This document shows, one piece after another, positions 32,935 through 41,273 of a stretch of DNA of 46,546 bases. The DNA is from Gammaproteobacteria bacterium UBA7449. GTDB taxonomy: Bacteria; Pseudomonadota; Gammaproteobacteria; Pseudomonadales; Pseudohongiellaceae. A program made the position numbers and the translations under genes. Every line of letters starts with the position of its first letter. The first letter of the stretch is position 1. The stretch covers positions 140,954 through 187,499 of the forward strand of contig DLPV01000042.1 of NCBI GenBank assembly GCA_002477465.1. The letters are read 5' to 3'. Below the pieces are notes generated by a model, which did no database searches, was not told the DNA's origin, and saw only the letters and a program-made list of their open reading frames with translations.

Positions 32935-35298
32935 ATGAATGAACAAGGCATTGGCGCCAGTGTGCGCCGCAAGGAAGACCAGCGCTTCTTAATCGGCAAA
33001 GGCAACTACACAGACGATATCAATGTGGCGGGACAAACCCACGCGGTTTTCGTGCGCTCTCCCCATGCCCATGCGGAAATCAAGGGTATTGACACCAGCG
33101 CGGCAATGGCTGCGTCTGGCGTTGTTGCGGTGTTGACTGGCGAGGATTTGGCCGCTGATGGCATCGGGCCACTGATTTGCGGCGTGACGGTAACCAGCGA
33201 TGACGGTGAGCCCCACCGTGCGCCCGCCCATCCGGCCCTTGCACAGGGCAAGGTTAACTATGTAGGTGATCATGTTGCTGTCGTGATCGCAGAGAGTAAA
33301 TCCGAAGCAAGGGATGCGGCGGAACTCGTGGATGTGGACTACAGCGTGCTGCCAGCGGTAACCGGGACCCGATCTGCGGCCGATCCCGGCCAGCAGCAAA
33401 TTCATGAGGTGGCGCCTGGCAATGTCTGCTTTAACTGGCCGTTTGGTGACAAGGACGGGGTAGAGGCTGCTTTCGCTGCCGCGCATAAAGTGTCGAAGCT
33501 GGATCTGGTAAACAACCGCATGGTGACAAACCCGATGGAGCCGCGGGCAGCGCTGGGAGAATACAACACTGGCACTGATGAGATCACGCTGCATGTTACG
33601 ACCCAGAATCCCCACGTCCATCGACTCGTGCTTTCCGCCTTTAACCAGCTCGCTCCAGAGCACAAGCTCAGGGTAGTGGGTCCCGATGTCGGCGGTGGCT
33701 TTGGCGCCAAAATTTTCGTGTACGCCGAAGAACTGGTGGTGGGTTGGGCTTGTCGCAAGGTTAATCGGCCGGTGAAATGGAATGCGGACCGAACCGAGGC
33801 ATTCCTGGCCGATGCCCATGGCCGCGACCATGTATCTACCGCTGAGATGGCGATGGATGGAAATGGCAAGTTCCTGGCCATGCGGGTTCACACGAAGGCA
33901 AATCTCGGCGCCTATCTGTCTACCTTTGGCACCATGGTGCCGAGCTATTTATACGCCTTTCTATTGGCGGGCCAATACGCGACGCCACTTATTTATTCTG
34001 AAGTGAAGGCCGTGTTTACCAACACCGCACCTGTCGATGCAAGTCGCGGTGCCGGGCGTCCCGAAGCGACCTACCTGGTTGAACGGCTGGTTGATATATG
34101 CGCGAGTGATATGGGTCTGGACCCGGCTGAAATCAGACGCCGTAATTTCATTCCAGTTGATGCATTTCCCTATCAGACCCCGGTAGTGCAGTGCTATGAC
34201 AGTGGCGACTATCCAGCAGCGCTGGATAAAGCGATGGAGCTGGCGGACTACGACGGCTTCGAGAGTCGGGCAGCAGAGGCCAGGGCGCGCGGTAAACTGC
34301 GAGGCATCGGTTTTTCTTCCTACGTGGAAGCCTGCGGTATCGCACCCTCGGCGGCGGTGGGTCAACTTGGTGCCGGCGTTGGTCTATGGGAAAGCGCCCA
34401 GGTGCGATTCAATCCCACCGGCAATGTGCAGGTCTTCACCGGCACTCACTCCCACGGACAGGGACACGAGACTACATTCGCGCAGCTGGTTAACGATCAG
34501 CTGGGTGTGCCGATTGAGAATATCGAAGTTATTCATGGCGATACTGCGAAAACCCAGTTTGGTATGGGAACCTACGGCTCCCGCTCGCTGGCTGTAGGCG
34601 GTGTGGCAATCTCAAGGGCATGCGACAAACTCGTTGCCAAAGGCAAGAAAATCGCAGCCCATGCGCTAGAAGCCGCGGAAGGGGATATTGAATTCGCTGA
34701 CGGCAGCTTTTCCGTGGCTGGCACCGACAAGGCGATGTCGATCGGAGAGGTAGCCTTCAATGCCTATGTGCCGCACTCTTATCCTGAAGGGGTTGAGCCA
34801 GGCTTTGATGAGAATGCTTTTTTCGATCCGACGAATTTTTCATTTCCAGCCGGCACGCATATTTGTGAGATAGAAGTAGACCCGGAAACCGGTGTCGTTG
34901 AGATTGTTAAATATTCGGCGGTGGATGATTTTGGTCGCCTGATTAATCCCATGATTGTGGAAGGCCAGGTTCATGGCGGCATCGCCCATGGTGTAGGGCA
35001 AGCGTTGCTGGAAGGCTGCAGCTATGACAGCGAAGGACAGCTGATTACCGCCTCCTATATGGATTACGCAATGCCTCGAGCTGACAACCTGCCAAGTTTC
35101 GACGTGGACTACGCGCCGACTAACCCGCCGGATAATCCGCTGGGTGTGAAAGGTTGCGGTGAAGCGGGGGCCATCGGCGCTCCCCCAGCCGTTATCAACG
35201 CCATTAGCAACGCTCTTGGTGTTAAACATATTGATATGCCAGCCACGCCTGAAAACGTCTGGCGCGCCGCGCAGCAAGCAACTGCGGCAAGCGCATAA
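32935..35298 (+). CDS. coxL: Molybdopterin subunit, CoxL/aldehyde-oxidase family (form II-like)
   Basis: A 787-residue large subunit of the xanthine-oxidase family. It binds molybdopterin cytosine dinucleotide and hydroxylates the substrate. The active-site loop is ASRGAGR (residues 369-375); form I CO dehydrogenases carry AYxCSFR, while form II enzymes carry AYRGAGR, so this is form II-like with Tyr replaced by Ser. The catalytic Glu is E743 (GVKGCGEAGAIG). The ATG at 32935 overlaps the end of coxS. The longer frame from 32809 is spurious. Form II enzymes mostly oxidise organic compounds, not CO. Substrate not predictable from sequence. Confidence 0.93.
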   Translation: MNEQGIGASVRRKEDQRFLIGKGNYTDDINVAGQTHAVFVRSPHAHAEIKGIDTSAAMAASGVVAVLTGEDLAADGIGPLICGVTVTSDDGEPHRAPAHPALAQGKVNYVGDHVAVVIAESKSEARDAAELVDVDYSVLPAVTGTRSAADPGQQQIHEVAPGNVCFNWPFGDKDGVEAAFAAAHKVSKLDLVNNRMVTNPMEPRAALGEYNTGTDEITLHVTTQNPHVHRLVLSAFNQLAPEHKLRVVGPDVGGGFGAKIFVYAEELVVGWACRKVNRPVKWNADRTEAFLADAHGRDHVSTAEMAMDGNGKFLAMRVHTKANLGAYLSTFGTMVPSYLYAFLLAGQYATPLIYSEVKAVFTNTAPVDASRGAGRPEATYLVERLVDICASDMGLDPAEIRRRNFIPVDAFPYQTPVVQCYDSGDYPAALDKAMELADYDGFESRAAEARARGKLRGIGFSSYVEACGIAPSAAVGQLGAGVGLWESAQVRFNPTGNVQVFTGTHSHGQGHETTFAQLVNDQLGVPIENIEVIHGDTAKTQFGMGTYGSRSLAVGGVAISRACDKLVAKGKKIAAHALEAAEGDIEFADGSFSVAGTDKAMSIGEVAFNAYVPHSYPEGVEPGFDENAFFDPTNFSFPAGTHICEIEVDPETGVVEIVKYSAVDDFGRLINPMIVEGQVHGGIAHGVGQALLEGCSYDSEGQLITASYMDYAMPRADNLPSFDVDYAPTNPPDNPLGVKGCGEAGAIGAPPAVINAISNALGVKHIDMPATPENVWRAAQQATAASA

Positions 35299-35310
35299 GG
35301 GAGAACTGAC

Positions 35311-36108
35311 ATGTACGAATTCAACTACAGAAAAGTGGATAGTGTAGATGCAGCGGTGGAAGCTATACAGCAGGCCGACGACGGCAAGTTTGTGGCTGGT
35401 GGTCAAACCATGCTGCCCACCATGAAGCACCGCCTGGCGAGTCCCAGCGATGTGATCGATCTGGGCGGAATTGCTGAGCTGGTCGGCGTCTGCGTCGAGG
35501 GTGATACTGTGATAATTGGCGCCATGACTACCCATGCCGCAGTGGCTGCTTCTGCTGAAGTGCAGGCCGCAATTCCTGCGCTGGCCAAACTGGCGGCTAA
35601 TATTGGCGACCCAGCCGTGCGCAACAAGGGCACCATTGGCGGATCTATTGCCAATCACGACCCTGCCGCCGATTATCCGGCCGCTGTGATTGCCCTTGGC
35701 GCCACGGTTAAAACTTCCAGACGAGAAATTCCTGGTGAAGAATTTTTCACCGACATGTTCGAAACCGCCTTGGAGGAAGATGAGATCATCACTGCAGTGA
35801 CTTTCCCTGTTGCAGAAATGGCGGCTTATATGAAGTTCGAAAACCCGGCGTCTCGTTACGCAATAGTGGGTGTTTTTGTCGCCAAGACCGGTGGCGAGGT
35901 TCGAGTTGGCGTCACCGGCGCGACTTCCTGCGCCCATCGTGGTCTGCAACTGGAAGCGGCACTTGGCGGCCAGCTGGATGCAAGCGGGATCGATGCCGTT
36001 GAGCTGCCGGTGGAAAACATGAACAGTGATATCCACGCCAGCGCAGAATATCGGGCCCATCTGGTCAAGGTTATGACCAAGCGTGCCGTGGAAGCCTGCG
36101 CCCAATAA
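35311..36108 (+). CDS. coxM: FAD subunit of molybdenum hydroxylase (CoxM-like)
   Basis: A 265-residue FAD-binding subunit. The two FAD loops are AGGQTMLPTMK (residues 29-39) and TIGGSIANHDPAADYP (108-123), matching the family pattern. It passes electrons from the 2Fe-2S clusters to an acceptor, probably a quinone. It sits 12 bases after coxL, with GGGAG upstream. Form I CODH operons have gene order M-S-L, whereas here it is S-L-M, in agreement with the form II loop. The C-terminus (LVKVMTKRAVEACAQ) is typical. Confidence 0.92.
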   Translation: MYEFNYRKVDSVDAAVEAIQQADDGKFVAGGQTMLPTMKHRLASPSDVIDLGGIAELVGVCVEGDTVIIGAMTTHAAVAASAEVQAAIPALAKLAANIGDPAVRNKGTIGGSIANHDPAADYPAAVIALGATVKTSRREIPGEEFFTDMFETALEEDEIITAVTFPVAEMAAYMKFENPASRYAIVGVFVAKTGGEVRVGVTGATSCAHRGLQLEAALGGQLDASGIDAVELPVENMNSDIHASAEYRAHLVKVMTKRAVEACAQ

Positions 36109-36112
36109 GCTG

Positions 36113-37039
36113 ATGAGCAGTATTCCAGCCTCGATTGAGCAAACCCAGGCGCTGCTGGAGCAGGGCAACTACGTCGCTGACCGCAGCCTTGCTACGACTC
36201 TGTTTCTAGCATTGAGAATGCAGCGCCCGCTGTTCCTTGAGGGAGAAGCGGGCGTAGGAAAAACCGAGATAGCCAAGGTGCTCAGCGATACCCTGGGGCG
36301 TCGCCTTGTGCGCCTGCAGTGTTATGAAGGCCTGGATGTAAATTCCGCGGTTTACGAGTGGAATTACTCGCGTCAAATGCTTGAGATCCGGCTGGCCGAG
36401 GCGGCAGGTGATGTGGATCGTCAGCACCTTGCCGACGATGTCTTCTCCGAACAATTCCTCATCGAGCGACCCTTGTTACAGGCTCTGAGGGCTCACACTG
36501 GCGGTTCACCGGTGCTGTTAATCGATGAATTGGATCGTACCGATGAGCCTTTTGAGGCATTCCTGCTGGAATTGCTCTCTGATTACCAGATTTCTATTCC
36601 CGAGATTGGTACCGTTAAAGCAGTAGAGCCACCCCTGGTAATTATTACTTCAAACCGTACCCGTGAGATTCACGACGCGCTCAAGCGTCGCTGTCTTTAT
36701 CACTGGGTAGATTTCCCCTCCGCTGAGCGCGAACAGGAAATCGTTGCACGCAAAATGCCGGGAATCGACGCGCAGCTGAGCCAACAACTGGTTGCTTTCG
36801 TACAGCGCTTGCGCCAGGAAGATCTGTTTAAACTGCCGGGTATCGCCGAAACACTAGATTGGGCGGATGCCCTGGTGCAGCTTGATCAAGTTTCTCTAGA
36901 TCCTCAGGGAATTGACGATACCCTCGGTACGCTGCTGAAGTACCAGGATGACATCGCCAAGATTCGCGGCAGTGAAGCCGCCAGTATCCTGGAAGAAGTG
37001 AAGCTGCAGATTTCTGCCTCTCAGCCTAAAAATGGCTGA
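36113..37039 (+). CDS. coxD: MoxR-type AAA+ ATPase (CoxD-like)
   Basis: A 308-residue AAA+ ATPase with Walker A GEAGVGKT (residues 44-51), Walker B LLIDELDRTDE (about 135-145) and an Arg finger/sensor region ITSNRTREIHDALKRRC. CoxD works with CoxE to build the sulfurated copper-or-molybdenum active site in CO dehydrogenase. The ATG at 36113 sits 4 bases after coxM's stop, making strong translational coupling likely. It overlaps the coxE-like gene by 8 bases. Size is normal for the family. Confidence 0.9.
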   Translation: MSSIPASIEQTQALLEQGNYVADRSLATTLFLALRMQRPLFLEGEAGVGKTEIAKVLSDTLGRRLVRLQCYEGLDVNSAVYEWNYSRQMLEIRLAEAAGDVDRQHLADDVFSEQFLIERPLLQALRAHTGGSPVLLIDELDRTDEPFEAFLLELLSDYQISIPEIGTVKAVEPPLVIITSNRTREIHDALKRRCLYHWVDFPSAEREQEIVARKMPGIDAQLSQQLVAFVQRLRQEDLFKLPGIAETLDWADALVQLDQVSLDPQGIDDTLGTLLKYQDDIAKIRGSEAASILEEVKLQISASQPKNG

Positions 37040-38228
37040 GTCATTCGCTGTATCCGGCGAGTCGCCTGCCCTCAGCGGCAGGCTGGCTGACAATGTTCTG
37101 CTATTTGCGCGCCTGCTGCGTGCCGCAGGTCTGCAACTCGGTACCGGTAAAATCCTTGATGCTATCGAGGCCGTCAATCTTGTCGGTGTAGAATCCCAGC
37201 GAGACCTGCACACCGCGCTCCTTTCCCAGTTTGTTACCAGGCATGAACAGACGCCGCTGTTTGATCAGGCTTTTTCTCTTTTTTGGCGCAATCCCAGGCT
37301 CATGGAAAAACTCATGGGCGCCATGTTGCCCACTATACGCACAGAGAAAGATCAAGAGCAAGTCTTGCGCCGGTTGGGTGAGGCGCTGAGTAAGGGCAGT
37401 GAGGCACAATCTGACCCGCAGGAGCAGGAAGTTGAATTGCAGGCCAATCTGTCATTTTCTGACCGGGAAATTCTGCAGTCGAAAGACTTTGAGCAGATGT
37501 CAGAAGCGGAACTGCAAATCGCTCGCAATATGCTGCAGAAATTGAAACTCCCTGTCCCCGATGTCCGCAGCCGCCGCTTTCAGGCATCTAATCAGCAGGC
37601 GCGCATTGATATGCGCAAGACGCTGCAACAGTCATTGCGAAACAGCGCGACAATTCCGCTGCAGTTCAAACGCAATCGCGTGCGGCCGCCAGCTATCGTC
37701 GTTCTCTGCGACATCTCTGGCTCAATGGCTCAGTATTCACGTATGTTTCTGCATTTCATGCACGCCATCAGCAATCATCGTGATCGTGTCCACAGTTTCG
37801 TGTTCGGTACGCGGCTCACTAACATCAGCCGCTACCTGCGCAACAAGGATGTGGATATAGCTTTGGAAGCCACATCGTGCGCTGTTGAAGACTGGTCTGG
37901 CGGCACCCGCATTGGTCTCTGCCTGGAGCAATTCAATCGGCTGTGGTCGCGGCGCGTGTTAAGCCAGGGCGCCGTGGTAATTCTGCTAACTGACGGCCTT
38001 GATCGCGGTGAGGGAGATGGCTTACAGAAACAGATGGATCGCTTGTCCAAGTCCTGTCGACAGTTAATCTGGCTGAACCCGCTTTTGCGCTATGACAAGT
38101 TTGAGCCCAAGGCCCAGGGCATACAGTCTATGTTGCCCTATGTTGATTTGTTTCGTTCAGCCCATAGTGTGAGCAGTTTGGCTGAGTTGCCTCACTTACT
38201 CAGCCAAAGCCGCAAACAGGTTGCTTAA
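37032..38228 (+). CDS. coxE: VWA-domain protein (CoxE-like)
   Basis: A 398-residue protein with a C-terminal VWA domain. The metal-ion-dependent adhesion site DISGS (D227-S231) and later motifs (SGGTRIGL, LTDGLD) are intact. CoxE-type proteins partner with the CoxD ATPase during metal-site maturation. The 8-base overlap with coxD shows tight coupling, and the gene closes the set. No CoxF/XdhC-type gene follows in the window, so maturation may also rely on genes elsewhere. The downstream 340 bases carry a possible remnant on the other strand. Confidence 0.9.
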   Translation: MAESFAVSGESPALSGRLADNVLLFARLLRAAGLQLGTGKILDAIEAVNLVGVESQRDLHTALLSQFVTRHEQTPLFDQAFSLFWRNPRLMEKLMGAMLPTIRTEKDQEQVLRRLGEALSKGSEAQSDPQEQEVELQANLSFSDREILQSKDFEQMSEAELQIARNMLQKLKLPVPDVRSRRFQASNQQARIDMRKTLQQSLRNSATIPLQFKRNRVRPPAIVVLCDISGSMAQYSRMFLHFMHAISNHRDRVHSFVFGTRLTNISRYLRNKDVDIALEATSCAVEDWSGGTRIGLCLEQFNRLWSRRVLSQGAVVILLTDGLDRGEGDGLQKQMDRLSKSCRQLIWLNPLLRYDKFEPKAQGIQSMLPYVDLFRSAHSVSSLAELPHLLSQSRKQVA

Positions 38229-38335
38229 ATCTTGAGCAAGGTTGTTGAATTTCGAAGCAGGAAGTAGAGCGTTAACGGCAGGAACGCATACCCTCCTGCT
38301 AGCAGGCCCAGCCCCGCATCATAGATGAGGGGTGT
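38225..38335 (-). pseudogene. Possible remnant of a membrane protein gene
   Basis: Read on the minus strand, this 37-codon stretch is open between stops and ends in a hydrophobic LLAGGYAFLPLTLYFLLR segment, the shape of a C-terminal transmembrane helix. A neighbouring frame just upstream (toward 38380) reads LILREQNALLNTPHL and would join smoothly if one frameshift is assumed. No start codon or ribosome binding site is present. It converges with coxE, sharing only stop-codon bases. This may be a decayed gene or chance. Confidence 0.3.
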
Positions 38336-38570
38336 TCAGCAGCGCATTTTGTTCTCGCAAAATAAGCGTTTACTTCACCCCCGTGTCTTGGTGTCGGTTT
38401 CCTGCCTCACACGTCATTGCAGTAATGCTTTGCTAGCCTACTCCAAGCCTCTCCGGCAATTTCGGGGATTCTCTCCAACAGTCACCCGCTTGCGGCATCG
38501 AAACCACAATCTATAAAATTGTGAAATAAAAATTTAGAAGTTATTCCAAAGAATAGAATGGAGAGAGCCA
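38336..38570. other. Intergenic region, no gene seen
   Basis: Apart from the possible minus-strand remnant that reaches into its left end, I see no gene in this stretch. The right end has an A/T-rich segment (38505-38550) that may hold the promoter of the macro-domain gene, and a GGAGAGAG ribosome binding site is at its start. Confidence 0.35.
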
Positions 38571-39059
38571 ATGATTTACGAAGTTGAAGGCGATATCATG
38601 TCGACCAGGGCTCAGGTTATTGTTTATAACGTGGCGACGCGTGATCCAATGACAAGGGGTGTGGCGCGCACGCTGGCAGAGCGCTACCCCGCCATTGTTG
38701 AGGCCTATCATGCCTGGTGTGAGGAGACGAACCCAGAACCGGGAGAGATCTGGTTATGGGAAGCGACGGATCACTCCCAGGTCCTGAATCTGATTACCCA
38801 TGAGGGCGATGATGATCCGACCCGTCTGCGGCGGCCGGACAAGATAGCACTGCATCGCTGTTTGCGACGCCTGGCGCGCATGGTGTCTGAAGAGCGACTG
38901 AAATCTCTTGCCATGCCCAAGATCGCGTCAGGAGATTTCGGCATAGACTGGGCCGAGGTGCGCGGCATGATGGACTCGCAGCTCGGTGAGCTGGTGATTC
39001 CTGTCTTCGTTTACATGGAGGAGCTGGAAGGACAGGTTGCCTCTGAGCCTGGCATGTAA
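38571..39059 (+). CDS. Macro-domain-like protein
   Basis: A 162-residue protein that reads as a diverged macro domain: EGDIMSTRAQVIVYNVATRD corresponds to the GDI...A(q/d)xIVN start of macro domains, GVARTLAERYPAI to the second element, and MPKIASGDFGIDWAEVRGMM to the late substrate loop. Macro domains bind or hydrolyse ADP-ribose and related groups. The conserved Asn of the N-x2-N element and most Gly of the loop are changed, so binding or hydrolysis may differ. A GGAGAGAG site precedes the ATG. It is alone, with no toxin partner beside it. Assignment is from pattern only. Confidence 0.65.
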   Translation: MIYEVEGDIMSTRAQVIVYNVATRDPMTRGVARTLAERYPAIVEAYHAWCEETNPEPGEIWLWEATDHSQVLNLITHEGDDDPTRLRRPDKIALHRCLRRLARMVSEERLKSLAMPKIASGDFGIDWAEVRGMMDSQLGELVIPVFVYMEELEGQVASEPGM

Positions 39060-39072
39060 GAAGTCGTTTGCG

Positions 39073-40956
39073 CTAGTCCCGCAGGCCGTACACGATCAAC
39101 TCGTCAGTTGCGCTAATGGCGATGCGCTGATTCCCTGCGCTGTCCAGGAAAGTCATGGGATTGGCGTTACCGCGCTGCTCCAAAGAATCCTCCCACAACA
39201 TCTCTCCGGTGCTGGCGCGCAGGGCGCGCAGCCGGTTGTCATCGGTGGCCGCGATAAACAGCAGGTCGCTGGCAGTAACAAGGGCTGATGCCCGTCCGGG
39301 TCGACCCGTGTTCTGGTTCTCTGCAGGCAGTGATTCACTGACTCCAACTGGAATGCGCCAGGCTATTTCGCCGCTGGTGGTATCGACTGCGGTAAGGTGA
39401 CTCCAGGGGGGTTTTTGGCATGGCAGCACTTGCCCGTCTATGGTTACCGCGAATGCTGAAGGACGTGGCGTGCTTAAGCTGTAGGGGAATTCCTCTCCTG
39501 TCTCTTCGAGCCAGCCCAGGGTGCCCAGGTCGCTGGCAAACACGAAGGCCAATTTGCTATTGGGGTCAAATGCTACACCTCCCCAATTTGGCCCACCTGC
39601 CAGGCCAGGGAAAAGCAGCGTAGCTGCGCCTGCTCCCGAGCTGTCTTTGAGCGTCCACGGCGTGTAGGGGCCGTCATTGTAAATCTCACCAGTGGTCGCG
39701 ATAAGGTCCGCGCAGGCCTGAGCGTGATCAGGGCTGCTGAGATCCGATGTGACTAACTCATCCAATCCAAAGCGAACTCGCGCCATCGGAGGCGTGATTG
39801 ACGGAATGGGTTGTGTGGGTGAAGCGATTTCTCCGGGGATGCTGCTGCTCGCTACCGGTTGTTCCTCGATACCGAAAATTGCGGCACCAGTTTCCCGATT
39901 AAGGATGAAGAGATAGCCTGATTTTGTGGTGACCGCAAGCGCCGGGACCGTCGAGCCATCTCTGTCAATGTCAAACAGCGTGGGTGGTGCTGGCGGATCG
40001 TGATCCCACAGGTCGTGATGGATAGTTTGGAAATGCCAGACATAGTCGCCGGAGTGGATGTCGACAGCGACTATGGAATTGGCATACAAATTGTCACCGG
40101 CGCGATCGCCGCCATAGGCGAAGGGTAGGGGTGAGGCCAGCGGCAGGTAGAGTAAGTCTGTCGTCGCATCGACCGTGAAATAGAATGGCCAGGCGTTTGC
40201 TCCGAGGCGGTTCTCCCAGCTGTCGTCTGCCCAGGTGTCATGACCGCTTGCTCCGGGCTGCGGTACTGAGCTGAATTCCCAAAGTTTCTCGCCGCTGATA
40301 GCGCTGAAGGCCCGGGGATTGCCGATGCCGCCCTGCGTGCCCGGTGGGGTATTGGCCCCCACTACGATGATGTCCTCGTAAACGAGTGGCACCGAAATAT
40401 AGGGAATTCCCATGTCAACTTCACCCCTATCACCAAACGACTGATCCAGTAATCCTGACTCGGAGTTCAAAGCAATAAGTCTATTGCCCACGGTGAAGAT
40501 GATACGGGAAGAGAAATCTGCATTTCCGGGCCAGTAAGCTACACCACGGCGCGAAGGGCGACCCTCTGGGATAGGGAAGCGCCATATTTCAGTGCCCGTC
40601 AGAGAGTCCAGGGCAACGATGCTATCTACCGTTGGTAGATACATCCTATCTCCCAACAGTATAGGTGTGACCTGGGAATTGGGGTTGCGGCTGTTGGGGT
40701 CATCACCGTTACGTAATGAAAAACGCCATTTAATTTCCAGGGTGCTGACGTTGGCTGGCGTGATTGTCGTCAAAGTCGAAAACCCTTTGCCAGTAATGTC
40801 ACCGCGGTAATGTGGCCAGTCGCCAGCGCTATCCTGGGCAGCAAGATGCGATGGAGAGACGCCAGCAAGCATCAGGCTCATTAGTATCGGACCCAGTTTG
40901 GGTTTGAACTGATTAAGAAAGACGGTGAGCATGAGGCTGGATTTGGATATAAGCAT
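39073..40956 (-). CDS. Exported PQQ-dependent dehydrogenase (quinoprotein)
   Basis: A 627-residue eight-bladed propeller with repeating tryptophan-type motifs. A signal peptide (GPILMSLMLAGVSPSHLAAQ) precedes DWPHYRGDITGKGFSTL, and the C-terminal PCQKPPWSHLTAVDTTSGEIAWRIPVG is the hallmark of glucose/shikimate-type PQQ dehydrogenases. It lacks the N-terminal membrane domain of E. coli Gcd and has no cytochrome c domain, so electrons must leave through a separate protein. The likely acceptor is the divergently encoded cytochrome c fusion protein. It oxidises an alcohol or sugar in the periplasm. AAGAGAC lies upstream of the ATG. No pqq biosynthesis genes are seen. Confidence 0.88.
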   Translation of the reverse strand: MLISKSSLMLTVFLNQFKPKLGPILMSLMLAGVSPSHLAAQDSAGDWPHYRGDITGKGFSTLTTITPANVSTLEIKWRFSLRNGDDPNSRNPNSQVTPILLGDRMYLPTVDSIVALDSLTGTEIWRFPIPEGRPSRRGVAYWPGNADFSSRIIFTVGNRLIALNSESGLLDQSFGDRGEVDMGIPYISVPLVYEDIIVVGANTPPGTQGGIGNPRAFSAISGEKLWEFSSVPQPGASGHDTWADDSWENRLGANAWPFYFTVDATTDLLYLPLASPLPFAYGGDRAGDNLYANSIVAVDIHSGDYVWHFQTIHHDLWDHDPPAPPTLFDIDRDGSTVPALAVTTKSGYLFILNRETGAAIFGIEEQPVASSSIPGEIASPTQPIPSITPPMARVRFGLDELVTSDLSSPDHAQACADLIATTGEIYNDGPYTPWTLKDSSGAGAATLLFPGLAGGPNWGGVAFDPNSKLAFVFASDLGTLGWLEETGEEFPYSLSTPRPSAFAVTIDGQVLPCQKPPWSHLTAVDTTSGEIAWRIPVGVSESLPAENQNTGRPGRASALVTASDLLFIAATDDNRLRALRASTGEMLWEDSLEQRGNANPMTFLDSAGNQRIAISATDELIVYGLRD

Positions 40957-41273
40957 TTTTGTCTCTTATGTTGATTTATAACCCGATTATGGGATGGACG
41001 GACAATATTTGAAAGAGGTGCGGCTGCCCGTGAGCACTGATATTCAAGACAAGGTGCTGGGTTCGTCCGCTGAAAAGAGCTGGCAGTCTGGAGTGTTGTT
41101 ATACACTCAACACACTGGTAATTTGAAATTTTGCCGGGGTCTAGCGTTCGCGCGATTCCTGGCTCGGCGGGTTAGGCCAAATGCCGACTATAATCAGGCT
41201 CGACTGTTTGGGCGGCAGTAAATCGTAATCTGTAATCGGCCTGATACCCATAAATGCCCTGAGGATGTCACCT
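40957..41273. other. Divergent intergenic region with an inverted repeat
   Basis: Between the quinoprotein gene (minus) and the cytochrome fusion (plus). GAGTGT (41091-41096) and ACACTC (41103-41108) form a palindrome with a 6-base spacer, nested with GTGTTG/CAACAC, a possible operator for a shared regulator. TATAAT at 41189-41194 could be a -10 for the plus-strand gene, but no clear -35 is 17 bases upstream. No gene is seen. Confidence 0.4.
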
